Part shown: positions 47,783 to 57,819 of the stretch, one piece after another | Layout: the number at the start of each line of letters is the position of its first letter | How positions within the stretch are numbered: position 1 is the first letter of the stretch | Assembly: GCF_026319325.1 (NCBI RefSeq) | Contig: NZ_JAPDMU010000005.1 | Span: 1-64,000 of the forward strand | Reading direction: 5' to 3' | DNA length: 64,000 bases | Source of the DNA: Methylophaga sp. OBS3 | GTDB lineage: Bacteria; Pseudomonadota; Gammaproteobacteria; Nitrosococcales; Methylophagaceae | The notes under the pieces: model-generated | What the model saw: only the letters and a program-made list of their open reading frames with translations | Databases searched by the model: none | Told to the model about the DNA's origin: nothing | Program-made: the position numbers and the translations under genes

Positions 47783-48388
47783 TTAAGGCAAATGACGGAC
47801 GTATTGAAATGCTTCCAGAAATTGACGCATCGCTCGACCACGATGGCTAATGGCATGCTTTTGCTCGCTGGTTAATTCAGCCGCACTACAGTCCGTTTCA
47901 ACAACATGAAATATCGGGTCATAACCAAAACCTCCCTCACCGGTGGCACTGGTTAGTATTCTGCCTTGCCAACTGCCCATGCTAATCTGCGGTGTCGGAT
48001 CGTTAGCATGTCGCATATAGACTAAAACACACTGGAAACGAGCAGTGCGGTCAGCTTCAGGCACATCACGCATCGCGTGCAATACTTTATTGAGGTTATC
48101 AATATCTGAAGCGTCTTCACCCGCATAACGCGCTGAATAAATACCCGGCGCACCATGAAGTGCATCAATTTCTAATCCTGAGTCATCAGCTAAGGCGGGC
48201 AGGCCGGTAATTGCTGCTGCATTGCGGGCTTTAATAATGGCATTTTCGACAAAGCTCAGGCCTGTCTCAGCGGCTTCGTGTACATCAAACTCAGATTGAG
48301 GTAGCAAGGTAAAGCCCAGCGGCGATAGTAGCTGTGAGAATTCTCTTAGCTTACCTTTGTTACCGCTGGCCAATACGATTTGCGTCAT
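47783..48388 (-). CDS. rdgB: dITP/XTP pyrophosphatase
   Basis: House-cleaning nucleotidase that removes deaminated purine triphosphates. It has 201 residues, with the substrate loop [11 protein letters not shown] at the N-terminus, the metal-binding [22 protein letters not shown] and the GGFGYDPIF and [10 protein letters not shown] motifs. Its start overlaps the rph stop by one base, so the two are translationally coupled. Confidence 0.95.
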   Translation of the reverse strand: MTQIVLASGNKGKLREFSQLLSPLGFTLLPQSEFDVHEAAETGLSFVENAIIKARNAAAITGLPALADDSGLEIDALHGAPGIYSARYAGEDASDIDNLNKVLHAMRDVPEADRTARFQCVLVYMRHANDPTPQISMGSWQGRILTSATGEGGFGYDPIFHVVETDCSAAELTSEQKHAISHRGRAMRQFLEAFQYVRHLP

Positions 48389-49104
48389 TATTGTGCTAGT
48401 GCCTCACGTTGTTTTTCCATCAGCTCTTCAATGCCTTTGGCTGCCAGCGCTAACATTGACTGCAGTTCATCTGCACGGAAGGCGTGACCTTCGGCAGTAC
48501 CTTGCAGCTCGATATAAGCACCGGCATCATTCATGACAACATTCATATCGGTTTCGGCGCTTGAGTCTTCTGGATAGTCCAGATCTAACACCGGCGTGCC
48601 GTCAAAAATACCCACCGAAATCGATGCCACTTGGCCATGTAACGGGCTTTTCTTGAGTTTACGCTTTTTAATCAGATAGTCGATAGCATCATGAAGTGCA
48701 ACAAAAGCACCCGTGATAGATGCGGTACGGGTGCCACCATCGGCTTGGATAACGTCACAATCGATAGTGATGGTACGTTCGCCTAATGCTTTCAAATCAA
48801 TCGCTGCACGCAATGAGCGACCAATTAAACGTTGAATTTCCATGGTGCGACCGCTTTGTTTGCCACGCGCAGATTCACGTTGCATACGGCTACCAGTTGA
48901 GCGTGGCAGCATGCCATATTCAGCGGTTACCCAGCCTTCGCCAGTACCGCGTAGAAAGGGGGGGATTTTCTCTTCGACCGTTGCAGTACAAAGCACTTTG
49001 GTGTCGCCAAACTCAATTAAAACCGCACCTTCAGCATGCTTGGTGTAGTTGCGTGTGATGGTGACATCACGTAATTGATCTGGTTGACGGCCACTTGGTC
49101 GCAT
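48388..49104 (-). CDS. rph: ribonuclease PH
   Basis: A phosphorolytic 3'-5' exoribonuclease that trims tRNA 3' ends. From the chosen ATG it has 238 residues, matching E. coli RNase PH, starting [20 protein letters not shown]. The open frame continues 34 codons upstream over the yicC start region, but that extension is not part of the family. Motifs include [14 protein letters not shown] and [19 protein letters not shown]. It is divergent from yicC. Confidence 0.95.
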   Translation of the reverse strand: MRPSGRQPDQLRDVTITRNYTKHAEGAVLIEFGDTKVLCTATVEEKIPPFLRGTGEGWVTAEYGMLPRSTGSRMQRESARGKQSGRTMEIQRLIGRSLRAAIDLKALGERTITIDCDVIQADGGTRTASITGAFVALHDAIDYLIKKRKLKKSPLHGQVASISVGIFDGTPVLDLDYPEDSSAETDMNVVMNDAGAYIELQGTAEGHAFRADELQSMLALAAKGIEELMEKQREALAQ

Positions 49105-49218
49105 AAGAAATACCTCATTAAAAAAACGCCTCATTATACTGATTAACGTCTCAAGCTGATGGGTTTTACATGACAGATTCGTTACCATGTGCGCTTTACC
49201 TGCCATAGGAAAGTAAAG

Positions 49219-50085
49219 GTGACTTTAAGCATGACGGCGTTTGCACGCCAAGAACAGACACTTGAGAGTGGTGTACTGAGTTGGGAAATTCGCAGCGTCA
49301 ATCATCGCTATTTAGAACTCAGTCTGCGCATGGATGAGAGTTTTCGGCCGCAAGAAATCGCTATTCGTAAGTTATTTGCACAGCACATTGCGCGAGGCAA
49401 AGTCGAAGCGGTTTTGCGTTTTAATCCAGCAATTGCTGATGGTCAGGCTATTCATATTGATGAAAATTTAGCCAAATCAGTGATCGATGCCTGTGTCCGT
49501 TTATCTGATTTGTCGCCAGCGACAGCACCATTAGATCCGTTACGTTTATTACAATGGCCGGGTGTTGTCAGTGCCCAGCAGACTGATGTTGAAGCGCTGA
49601 ATGCTGCGGTTCTCAGTTTGCTAAAAAATAGCTTGCAAGACTTTGTTGCAACAAGAGCACGCGAAGGTGAGGCCTTGGCTGAAATGCTGTTACAGCGCTG
49701 CCAAGAAATTGCCGAAATTGCGGTTAAAGTGCGTGGTCAAATGCCACAAATCCTGGCGCAGAACCATGAACGCATGATGCAGCGATTGGCTGACTTTACA
49801 GTGGAATTAGAACCCGAGCGTTTGGCACAAGAAGCGGCTCTGTTGGCTCAGAAAAGTGATGTCGCTGAAGAGTTAGACCGCTTGGAAAATCATGTGAACG
49901 AAGTACGCCATATCTTGGGCCGTAAAGAGCCGGTTGGTCGCCGTTTAGACTTCTTGATGCAAGAGCTTAACCGCGAAGCTAATACATTGGCGTCAAAATC
50001 TATTGATACAGATACCACGCGTTATGCGGTGGACTTAAAGGTCTTGATTGAGCAAATGCGCGAGCAAATTCAGAATATTGAATAA
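49219..50085 (+). CDS. YicC-family endoribonuclease
   Basis: A 288-residue YicC/YloC family protein; E. coli YicC has 287. It begins [13 protein letters not shown] and has ending elements [23 protein letters not shown] and a [17 protein letters not shown] tail. YicC proteins have been reported as endoribonucleases acting on small RNAs. The GTG at 49219 has an ATAGGAAAG ribosome site; the frame extends up to 49189 without family support. The pair yicC-rph is divergent as in E. coli. Confidence 0.9.
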   Translation: MTLSMTAFARQEQTLESGVLSWEIRSVNHRYLELSLRMDESFRPQEIAIRKLFAQHIARGKVEAVLRFNPAIADGQAIHIDENLAKSVIDACVRLSDLSPATAPLDPLRLLQWPGVVSAQQTDVEALNAAVLSLLKNSLQDFVATRAREGEALAEMLLQRCQEIAEIAVKVRGQMPQILAQNHERMMQRLADFTVELEPERLAQEAALLAQKSDVAEELDRLENHVNEVRHILGRKEPVGRRLDFLMQELNREANTLASKSIDTDTTRYAVDLKVLIEQMREQIQNIE

Positions 50086-50094
50086 GCTTCATGG

Positions 50095-51699
50095 CTAATG
50101 TGAAAACTGCCCGCCACCAGCGATACAGTTTTCACGTAGTACCGGAATTTCCGATGCCATGGGATTATTGTAGTAAGTGGTTTGCGTACTGCCAGCAGTG
50201 CTAAAACGACAGTTAGGCTGGCTGCGATTACAAGATGGTAAAACGCTGAAGCCACTATTCTGACATTGCTGCTTAAACTGATCGGCTTTGGCATTACTGA
50301 CCGAATATTCTCGGCAAACGTGGTCGCCAGTTTTCTGGCAGGCAAAGCTTACGGTGCCGCCGGTAGAAACTGATGATGAACGGCCTGAGGATGAGGGGAC
50401 AGATCTTGCAGATGAGTTAATTGACGAGATCGATGAGCCAAACGCAGAGGCGACGCTGTCTCCACTCGAAATGCTGTTGTAAACATTTACTGAGTTTTGT
50501 GCGGCTTGCTCTGGTGTGATTAAACCATTCACCGCTGCACCACTTTGTAATAACACTGAGGCAAGGCCGCTAAAGTAGGCTGCATTTTCACGGTCTTCTT
50601 GTTCTTGGCGTTGCTGTGCCAAGATGCGTTCCTGTTTACGGTGCCAACCTGCGATGGCTTGTTCCATATCGTTATCTAGTTGTTTGACCTCTTTTTCAAT
50701 TTTGGCCAAATGCGTTGCGATGGTTTCTGCTTGTTCACTGGTTTCAGGTTGAAAACCTTCTAACCCTGCCCAGTTGGTGCAATATCCATAACGTTTTTCT
50801 TCAATTTCGTGGGCTGTGTTTAGCAGTGATTCAGCGGGTAATTGATAACACCCTTCACTGAGTACCGAGCACTGACAAGTACTCTGTAGTCTTTGATGAA
50901 ATTGATTAACACGTGACATAGCTTGATTAAGCGCAATCTCTTCACGACCGGAAAAAACATTATCTAAGCTGGTATCTGCTGAGCTGCTAGCAGTATTTAA
51001 AGTGTCGTCTAATGATGTCACTGACGCTGGCTCATTTTCTACTAACACATTATTGTTGGCAGTCGCTTTTGGTGTTGTCACACCCATCATATTGTCAAAA
51101 GTTAAACCTGATGCTGTGTCTGTTGAGGTTTCAACCTCTTGCTGCGGACTCGAGCCGAGTAGGGCATCAAGTGATAATGTTACCGTCGACGTGTTGGAAA
51201 GTTCAGGTAACGGGCGAGGCCAAGTTTGAAACCAGCTTTCGATACATTCGTAACGCTGTTCACAGTATGTTTCGACTTGCTGGTAATCGGCCAATGAAAT
51301 TGGAGTGCCATCATGCTTGAGTTGCTGACGAATATGCTGACACATCCAATCATTACACTCGACATAAACGGCATCATTTCGCCCGTAATATCGGCGCATG
51401 CCACTATTAAATTCTGCAGTGGATATGGTTGACTGTTGTTGGCGTTGTTTTTCAAATATCGGGACAACAGACTCCGATTCCGGCAGCGTTCTCACTGTCT
51501 GACAAAATGGTGTGTTCTCGTTTACCCAGCTGCGCATTCCCGATAAAAAATCGGGTAGGGCATCTACCATGTAGCCATGACAAGCGGAGCGAATGGTGCG
51601 GTCGAGCTGGGTTTCAAATTCATCTACGGTTTCAGCGTGCAACAACATACTCGTTGAAGCAATACCTAAGGCTGCGAGTATTAATAAATGACGAAACAT
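50095..51699 (-). CDS. hypothetical secreted cysteine-rich protein
   Basis: A 534-residue protein that I do not recognise. It has a signal peptide of about 22 residues (ending LLHA). The mature part has 16 cysteines, an N-terminal Cys-containing domain (to about 165), a low-complexity Ser/Thr/Asp stretch at about 170-255, a Cys-rich helical region (STCQCSVLSEGC), a coiled coil at about 330-385, a Ser-rich linker at about 420-460, and a compact C-terminal six-Cys module from about 463. The even Cys count suits periplasmic or surface disulfides. It lies 12 bases after the 310-residue lipoprotein gene and is probably the last gene of a three-gene operon. Confidence 0.65.
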   Translation of the reverse strand: MFRHLLILAALGIASTSMLLHAETVDEFETQLDRTIRSACHGYMVDALPDFLSGMRSWVNENTPFCQTVRTLPESESVVPIFEKQRQQQSTISTAEFNSGMRRYYGRNDAVYVECNDWMCQHIRQQLKHDGTPISLADYQQVETYCEQRYECIESWFQTWPRPLPELSNTSTVTLSLDALLGSSPQQEVETSTDTASGLTFDNMMGVTTPKATANNNVLVENEPASVTSLDDTLNTASSSADTSLDNVFSGREEIALNQAMSRVNQFHQRLQSTCQCSVLSEGCYQLPAESLLNTAHEIEEKRYGYCTNWAGLEGFQPETSEQAETIATHLAKIEKEVKQLDNDMEQAIAGWHRKQERILAQQRQEQEDRENAAYFSGLASVLLQSGAAVNGLITPEQAAQNSVNVYNSISSGDSVASAFGSSISSINSSARSVPSSSGRSSSVSTGGTVSFACQKTGDHVCREYSVSNAKADQFKQQCQNSGFSVLPSCNRSQPNCRFSTAGSTQTTYYNNPMASEIPVLRENCIAGGGQFSH

Positions 51700-51711
51700 G
51701 GAGTAAACCCC

Positions 51712-52644
51712 TTATTGCAATTGGCTCTCAGCTTGGTTGATCAGCTCAAGGGCACGGGAATAATGGGTGGCAGAGGTACCTTGCTCACCTATATAGCTAT
51801 ACAGTTTGCTCAATGCTTCAGCGGGTTGTCCCGTTTTTAGCAAGGCTTCACCATAAAAGAATTTAAGTGACGGATCTGACTTGCCGGGCAGTGCTGCCAA
51901 TTTGGCAAACAATGGGATGGCTTCTTGGTATTGCTGTTGTTTAAGGTGATTTGAAAGTTGCACCATATATTTATCACGAAGCACTGATGGCGGCAGGCTG
52001 GCTTCAAGTTGTTCTAATTCTCGTTGTTTTTTTTGTGCTTCTGATTGCAGAGTTGATTCACGAGCAGCAATGTGTCCTTGCCACCCAGGTGTGTTTGCCG
52101 GTGTACTGACAAATCGATACCAAACCCTATCAGTTGTTTCACTGGCCTTATTGGCTGCGTTTTGGATATCAAGTTCGCGTGCTTGATTACAGGTATCACA
52201 ACTAAACCATTCTGTTACAAAGCTGTCGGTGCTACTTTTGTTTTCAGGTAACTTGGCATAGAACATTAACGGATTATCGTCATCATCACTATTTCTGTTG
52301 AAGGTGATTTCTATCCAAGGAGAAAAGGTATTCATTGGCACTTGATAGTGCGGGTAAATATGAACGCGATAATAATTGCCAAACGTTTCTTGTTTTAATT
52401 CAAAACCAAAATCCATGATGTACAAGCTGGTGCCTTCAGTGGTTACATGACCACTCCATGGTTTGTTCGGCTTAGCTATATTGCCAACCGTTCGGGTGTA
52501 ATAAAAGCCGTTATCAGGCGCATTTGTTTGCTGATAGGCTTTTGCTGTTGAGGCAATATCAATATAACTATCATTGACTGAAAATTTTCTTGGGCCACAG
52601 GCGGTAAGAAAAATAGCAATTGTCACGATTAGCAGTTTTTTCAT
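51712..52644 (-). CDS. hypothetical lipoprotein with C-terminal TPR-like module (paralogue 1)
   Basis: A 310-residue lipoprotein (lipobox FLTAC at about residue 16). The N-terminal 170 residues form a beta-rich domain with an SCDTC pair (WFSCDTCNQARELD) and no family known to me. From about residue 215 there is a TPR-like module starting LPPSVLRDKYMVQLSNHLKQ that closely matches the end of the next upstream gene product. It is probably periplasmic. It lies 20 bases after the 345-residue lipoprotein gene in the same direction. Confidence 0.7.
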   Translation of the reverse strand: MKKLLIVTIAIFLTACGPRKFSVNDSYIDIASTAKAYQQTNAPDNGFYYTRTVGNIAKPNKPWSGHVTTEGTSLYIMDFGFELKQETFGNYYRVHIYPHYQVPMNTFSPWIEITFNRNSDDDDNPLMFYAKLPENKSSTDSFVTEWFSCDTCNQARELDIQNAANKASETTDRVWYRFVSTPANTPGWQGHIAARESTLQSEAQKKQRELEQLEASLPPSVLRDKYMVQLSNHLKQQQYQEAIPLFAKLAALPGKSDPSLKFFYGEALLKTGQPAEALSKLYSYIGEQGTSATHYSRALELINQAESQLQ

Positions 52645-52664
52645 TGTGAATACTTTCCAAACTT

Positions 52665-53702
52665 TTACAGTGCAGCTTCTGCTTGGTTAATCAGTTCGAG
52701 TGCGCGTGAGTAATGAGGAGCATTACTTCCTTGCTCACTGATATAGCTATAAAGTTGTTTTAACGCTGCTGCTGGCTGGGAGGTTTTTAATAAAGCTTCG
52801 CCATAAAAGTACTTTAAAGAGGGATCTGCTTTGTCGGGTAAAGCCTGTAATTTTTCAAAGAGTGGGAGTGCCTGAGCGTATTCCTGCTGTTTGAGGTGTT
52901 GTGATAATTGCACCATATATTTGTCACGACGAACTTGCACAGGTAAAGAGGCTTCAAGATCGGCTAATGCCTGTTTCTGTTCTGATTCTGCTCGCAGTTG
53001 GGCTACATGCTCTGCGACTGCCGGTGGAATTTGGCTATCTGGCATGCCAGCTAATGACGATTCACAGACCGTTAAATCAGACTGTGTTAAACAATTATCA
53101 AATAGCGTTTTGGTTTCTTGGGTTGAAAATGCCAGCTCGTCCATTGGCATTTTGATTGGCATCAGCTTGTAATCGGCCAGACGTTGCAGCGTTTCGGCAG
53201 TTGTTAAGCGTTTTATGTCGGCTTTTTGGATGTGATTAACACCATCGGTGTAGACATCAAAAGCTTTAAAGCTATCTGTGCCCAATGTTTTTGTCGAAAT
53301 TTCTAATTCCATTGCCCAATCAGCTTGGTCTTGATAATCAGCCGCTTGCCAATATTCGCCCATATTGAGCATATAGGTATGGTTGGGTAGTAAATCTAAT
53401 TTAATGCCATGTTTAGTTGGCAAGATAGCAATGGTTTGACCGCTGACCATGTCGACTACTTTTAGCTCTCCGCGAAAGCCATTAAGACTTTGTGCGAGGG
53501 CGTTATCGGTGCGCAATTTGGGGACAAAGATATAGACCGCTGAACGCTCTGGATTTTCAGAGAGCAATTGTTTTGCTTGTTGAGGCGTTTCAGGCTTGGT
53601 CTCGATATCAGCCATTTGGGTTGTGCGATCTATCTGTGGGGCGGCACAACTGCTGGTAAAGAGGACTAATAGGCTAAGGGCAAAAAGCTTTTTTAGATTC
53701 AT
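52665..53702 (-). CDS. hypothetical lipoprotein with C-terminal TPR-like module (paralogue 2)
   Basis: A 345-residue lipoprotein (lipobox LFTSSC at about residue 19). Residues 30-165 form a beta-rich domain (SAVYIFVPKLRTDNALAQSL, LLPNHTYMLNMGEYW) that looks like the small lipoproteins binding or presenting surface polymers (DUF2846-like), though this is only a resemblance. A Cys pair follows near 205-215 (DNCLTQSDLTVCES). The last 90 residues are a TPR-like module shared with the neighbouring lipoprotein. It is the first gene of the cluster, with a roughly 300-base gene-poor region upstream. Confidence 0.7.
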   Translation of the reverse strand: MNLKKLFALSLLVLFTSSCAAPQIDRTTQMADIETKPETPQQAKQLLSENPERSAVYIFVPKLRTDNALAQSLNGFRGELKVVDMVSGQTIAILPTKHGIKLDLLPNHTYMLNMGEYWQAADYQDQADWAMELEISTKTLGTDSFKAFDVYTDGVNHIQKADIKRLTTAETLQRLADYKLMPIKMPMDELAFSTQETKTLFDNCLTQSDLTVCESSLAGMPDSQIPPAVAEHVAQLRAESEQKQALADLEASLPVQVRRDKYMVQLSQHLKQQEYAQALPLFEKLQALPDKADPSLKYFYGEALLKTSQPAAALKQLYSYISEQGSNAPHYSRALELINQAEAAL

Positions 53703-54002
53703 TGCGCTGTCACTCTGTATTTAAGACAAGAATTCTTGATAGCAAACGTGCCAGCAAAAGCTGTAGAAACTGACGGCGTTGTCTTTGTACAGTATTAACT
53801 TGCTAACGCAGTGAAAACGACCAATGATCGTTAAACGAAAAGACCAAGTGTTTGATTTGAATAGTTATGCGACATCGGTTGCCGAAACGATTCCATGTAA
53901 CTTAGGCGTCTTCCGTAATATTTTTCACACTATCTCACTACAGACTAGGAGGTTTAGATGACAAGTTCAAGTCAAAGTGACGACTTATCAGGGCTGAGCT
54001 AG
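53703..54002 (+). other. 300-base gene-poor region with two overlapping micro-ORFs
   Basis: The region should hold the promoter of the minus-strand lipoprotein cluster. On the plus strand there is an ORF of 45 codons (53824-53961, starting MIVKRKDQVFDLNSYA). Its TGA overlaps by four bases the ATG of a 14-codon ORF (53958-54002, MTSSSQSDDLSGLS). The second has an excellent AGGAGG ribosome site. The 14-codon ORF ends exactly one base before the stop of the convergent ABC transporter gene. Neither is long enough to judge by coding statistics. Confidence 0.35.
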
Positions 54003-55049
54003 TTATTTTTTTGGAAAAACGGGTAAGTGTTGGACATCGAGTCGAATGCCGAGTCTCTCACCAATTTTGTGATCATGATGACTTTGCACCAAACACAGTA
54101 CGGGTTGTCCGCTTTCTAGTTTTAAGCTGTAAAGGTAAACCGCACCACGAAAAGCGCGGCCAACGATTTCCGCTTTTAATGGGCTATTGTCATCGTGAAT
54201 AACATCATCGGGACGCAGTAACAAATCGACCTCTTGGGGCAGATCGTCTTGTGCATCAATTTCACCCGTTACAATACCAAGCTCAGTTTGCACCTGACTT
54301 TCGCCAATCACACGTCCGGGGATTAAGACTCCCTGACCGATAAAGTCAGCAACTAACAAGTCGGCAGGGCGGTGATACAAATCGTAGCCCGACCCCCATT
54401 GATGGAGCTGACCTTTACCTAAAACGCCAATATGATCAGCCATGGCAAACGCTTCATTTTGATCATGAGTGACCAAAATCGCTGTAATACCATCACGTTT
54501 CAGTAGCTGCCTAACATCACGTGCTAATTGTTCTCGTAAGTCAGAGTCCATGCTTGAGAATGGCTCATCCAGCAGCAAGATATTGGGTCTTGGTGCCATC
54601 GCTCGTGCTAATGCGACACGTTGTTGTTGGCCGCCAGATAGCTGGTGTGGGTAAAGAGCACGAAAATCTGTTAATTCAACCAGCGCTAATAATTCATCAA
54701 CCCGCTTTTTACGGTCTTCACGAGAAAATTTACGTAGCCCAAAACCGATGTTTTTAGCGATGTTCAGGTGCGGGAATAATGCAAAGTCCTGAAAAACCAT
54801 GCCAATGTGGCGTTGCTCTGGTGGCAGGTTTCGACCCGGCTCACTGACAATTTTATTATTAAGCTCAATCGAGCCTGCCCGTAATGGCTCAAAGCCAGCA
54901 ATCGCACGTAGTAATGAGGTTTTACCACAGCCAGATGGTCCTAGCAGACAGCCAATTTCACCTTCTTGAAGTGAAAAAGATACTTGCTCGGCAACGACAT
55001 TACTACCGTAAGCGATACTGACATTATCAAGGGCGATCTGAATGGCCAT
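54003..55049 (-). CDS. fbpC: ferric iron ABC transporter ATP-binding protein
   Basis: A 348-residue ABC ATPase that drives ferric-iron import. Walker A is [10 protein letters not shown], the signature is [14 protein letters not shown], and Walker B is [12 protein letters not shown]. The C-terminal 120 residues form a TOBE-type regulatory domain ([13 protein letters not shown]). It is encoded with a permease and binding protein of the Fbp type; the permease stop and this start overlap by one base. Confidence 0.9.
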   Translation of the reverse strand: MAIQIALDNVSIAYGSNVVAEQVSFSLQEGEIGCLLGPSGCGKTSLLRAIAGFEPLRAGSIELNNKIVSEPGRNLPPEQRHIGMVFQDFALFPHLNIAKNIGFGLRKFSREDRKKRVDELLALVELTDFRALYPHQLSGGQQQRVALARAMAPRPNILLLDEPFSSMDSDLREQLARDVRQLLKRDGITAILVTHDQNEAFAMADHIGVLGKGQLHQWGSGYDLYHRPADLLVADFIGQGVLIPGRVIGESQVQTELGIVTGEIDAQDDLPQEVDLLLRPDDVIHDDNSPLKAEIVGRAFRGAVYLYSLKLESGQPVLCLVQSHHDHKIGERLGIRLDVQHLPVFPKK

Positions 55050-56713
55050 TAATTATCCTGTGCTGTGGCATCGTTTAAATGGCTCGCCGTTTGGCGACTG
55101 CGGGTGATGGTTCGGCTGATTAAAATGACCGGAATAATACCGGCAACAACAATTGCCAACGCAGCCGGAGCAGCTTCGGCCAACCTTTCATCTGATGCTA
55201 ACTCATAAGCTCGAACAGCGAGTGTATTAAAGTTGAATGGTCTTAATATCAGGGTTGCAGGTAACTCTTTCAATACATCGACAAAAACCAATAATAAGGC
55301 AGTTAATAACGAGCCTTTCAACATTGGGATATGCACACTTCGAAGCATCATGAAAGGGCGGTAACCCAGAGAACGGCCTGCCTCATCCATCGATGGGGTG
55401 ATGCGTCCTAGTCCACTGTCTACTGTTTGTAAGGCAACCGCTAAGAAACGACATAAGTAGGCAAAAATCACGGCGATGATCGTGCCGCTCAATAACAGAC
55501 CCGTTGAGTAGTCATAGTGGCTACGTATCCAACTATCTAAAGTATTATCAAACCATGCAAATGGAATCATGACGCCCACCGCGATAACTGCGCCCGGTAC
55601 GGCATACCCCATGCTCGCTAGTCTGACGGCAAAGCGCATGGTTTTACCCGGGTATAAACGCTGGCAGTAACCCATAAGTAGAGCCATGACCAATGCTAGA
55701 CCTGCAGCTAAAGTCGCTAACTTCAGGCTGTTTAACAGCATTTGTGTAAAGCGGGCATCGATGACTTTGTCAGAAACATCGTAAGTCCAACTAAATAGTT
55801 GCCCAGCAGGTAATAAAAAGCCGACAACCAAAATGGCTAAGCAAAATGAAAAGGCCAACCAAGCTTTGCTTCCTTTGAGGTGAAAACGTTGGATAGCCTG
55901 ATGTCTACGACTGGTGTGATGGTATCGTGCCTGCCGTCTTGAATAGCGCTCAAGCATGATAAGGGCAAAAATAAACACCATTAAGCCTGCTGCAAGCTGG
56001 GCTGCAGCAGCTGCACTACCAAGACCAAACCAAGTGCGGAAAATACCGGTGGTAAAGGTGCTGACACCAAAATACTGCACCGTTCCGTAGTCGGCTAAGG
56101 TTTCCATTAACACCAGAGACAAACCGGCGATTATTGCTGGTCGAGCTAGAGGTAATGCGACACTGTAAAAGGTACGCCAAGGCCCATTCCCCAGGGTGCG
56201 GCTAACATCTAGTACACAGACGGATTGATTTAAAAATGCGGCGCGGCTAAGTAGATAAACATAGGGATATAACACCAGCGTCAGCATGACCATCGCACCA
56301 CTGAGCGAGCGAATTTGAGGGAACCAATAATCGCCCATTCCCCAACCAGTAATGTCACGCAGTAAGGTTTGCACTGGTCCTGCATAATCCAGCATACCGG
56401 TATAGGTATAAGCGATGATGTAAGCAGGCATTGCCATGGGTAATAAAAGCGCCCACTCAAAAATGCCGCGTCCTGGAAAACGGCACATGGTGGTTAACCA
56501 TGCTGTGCTGACACCGAGTGATAAGGTGCCGATAGTGACGCCCAGCATTAATAGTAGGGAGTTGGTTATGTAGTCACTTAGTACTGTTGAGGCTAGGTGA
56601 GACCAAACTTCACCACTTGGAACAAAAACAAAGCCCAGTACAACAGCAACCGGCATTGCAAAGAGCAATGCGGCGGCCAGTACTAGGCTTTGGAATGATG
56701 TAATTTTGGACAT
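55049..56713 (-). CDS. fbpB: ferric iron ABC transporter permease (double domain)
   Basis: A 554-residue inner-membrane permease with about twelve helices, made of two fused BinPD-transport domains as in FbpB/SfuB. EAA-loop sequences are visible twice: DVSRTLGNGPWRTFYSVALPL and EAGRSLGYRPFMMLRSVHIP. It forms the channel for Fe3+ delivered by the periplasmic binding protein. It lies 50 bases after the fbpA gene. Confidence 0.9.
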   Translation of the reverse strand: MSKITSFQSLVLAAALLFAMPVAVVLGFVFVPSGEVWSHLASTVLSDYITNSLLLMLGVTIGTLSLGVSTAWLTTMCRFPGRGIFEWALLLPMAMPAYIIAYTYTGMLDYAGPVQTLLRDITGWGMGDYWFPQIRSLSGAMVMLTLVLYPYVYLLSRAAFLNQSVCVLDVSRTLGNGPWRTFYSVALPLARPAIIAGLSLVLMETLADYGTVQYFGVSTFTTGIFRTWFGLGSAAAAAQLAAGLMVFIFALIMLERYSRRQARYHHTSRRHQAIQRFHLKGSKAWLAFSFCLAILVVGFLLPAGQLFSWTYDVSDKVIDARFTQMLLNSLKLATLAAGLALVMALLMGYCQRLYPGKTMRFAVRLASMGYAVPGAVIAVGVMIPFAWFDNTLDSWIRSHYDYSTGLLLSGTIIAVIFAYLCRFLAVALQTVDSGLGRITPSMDEAGRSLGYRPFMMLRSVHIPMLKGSLLTALLLVFVDVLKELPATLILRPFNFNTLAVRAYELASDERLAEAAPAALAIVVAGIIPVILISRTITRSRQTASHLNDATAQDN

Positions 56714-56763
56714 TAAGGCAAGTTGGCGCTAAACAAAGCCGCCAACTTTACGTGCTGAGATGA

Positions 56764-57792
56764 TTATTGCCAACCTGCACGATCCATCAATTTAAGTGCT
56801 TCAGCGTTGTTATCGCCCAAAATGGCCATATTCAAAGGATCAGCTTTGAACTCACCCCATTTTTGCAATAATGCACTGCTGGCAACACCATCAACGACCG
56901 GGTATTCGCCATTCACTTCCGCATACCAATGTTGTGCTTCGTCTGAGGTCAAAAACTCCATCAATTTGATAGCGTTTTCACGGTTTTTAGCCGCTTTGGT
57001 GACAGCAGCACCTGAGATATTAACGTGTGTGCCACGGTCATCTTGGTTTGGCCAGAAAACACCCATCTTAGAAGCCGCTTCGCGTTCGACAGCATCATCA
57101 CTGTTAAACATACCGGCTAAATAATAGGTATTGGCAACGGCAATATTACATTGGCCAGCTGCTGCCGCTTTGATCTGATCACGATCACCGCCACGTGGAG
57201 GTTGAGCAAAGTTTTTCACAAAGTCGTTTGCCCATGCTTCAGTCGCTTCAAGACCATTAGCATCAATCATCGAAGCAACTAATGATTGGTTGTAAATGTT
57301 GCTAGATGAGCGAATACAAATTTGGTTTTTCCATTTTGGATCTGCCAAATTTTCGTAGGTTGAAAGCTCAGCTGGATCAACTTTACCTTTGACATACATG
57401 ATTGGACGAGCACGCAATGACAAGCCAAACCAGTAACCATCAGGGTCACGGTAAGCTGCTGGAATACGATCTCTTAATACGTCAGATTGAACTGCTTGAA
57501 CTAATTCTGCTTGATGTGCACGATGCAAACGGCCTGCATCGGTAGTTAGCAGTAGATCAGCAGGACTATTACGTCCTTCGTTTTGCAAACGGTTAAGCAA
57601 TTCATCCGCATTGCCTGTAACCATGTTGACTTGGATACCAGTTTCTTCGGTGAAACGGTCTAACATTGGCTTAATCAATGATTCGATACGTGCTGAATAC
57701 AGATTCACTTCTTCAGCAGCTTGCGAAATCATTGGGGCTGACAGCAAACTAAATGACAAACCCAATAAGCCTAGCAAACGCAGTGGACGCAT
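56764..57792 (-). CDS. fbpA: periplasmic ferric iron-binding protein
   Basis: A 342-residue extracytoplasmic solute-binding protein with a signal peptide (about 25 residues, ending SQAAE). It begins VNLYSARIESLIKPMLDRF, typical of FbpA/FutA. The paired iron-ligand tyrosines are in ANTYYLAGMF. A CTGGAG ribosome site precedes the ATG. A Fur-box-like sequence lies 30-60 bases upstream, so iron repression is likely. It is the first gene of fbpABC. Confidence 0.92.
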   Translation of the reverse strand: MRPLRLLGLLGLSFSLLSAPMISQAAEEVNLYSARIESLIKPMLDRFTEETGIQVNMVTGNADELLNRLQNEGRNSPADLLLTTDAGRLHRAHQAELVQAVQSDVLRDRIPAAYRDPDGYWFGLSLRARPIMYVKGKVDPAELSTYENLADPKWKNQICIRSSSNIYNQSLVASMIDANGLEATEAWANDFVKNFAQPPRGGDRDQIKAAAAGQCNIAVANTYYLAGMFNSDDAVEREAASKMGVFWPNQDDRGTHVNISGAAVTKAAKNRENAIKLMEFLTSDEAQHWYAEVNGEYPVVDGVASSALLQKWGEFKADPLNMAILGDNNAEALKLMDRAGWQ

Positions 57793-57819
57793 TTTGGTCT
57801 CCAGTTGTGTAAGGGAGTG

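Noticed and set aside
49105-49206. 34-codon N-terminal extension of rph
   Set aside because: RNase PH starts at the MRPSGRQ methionine; the extension covers the divergent yicC promoter and start region.
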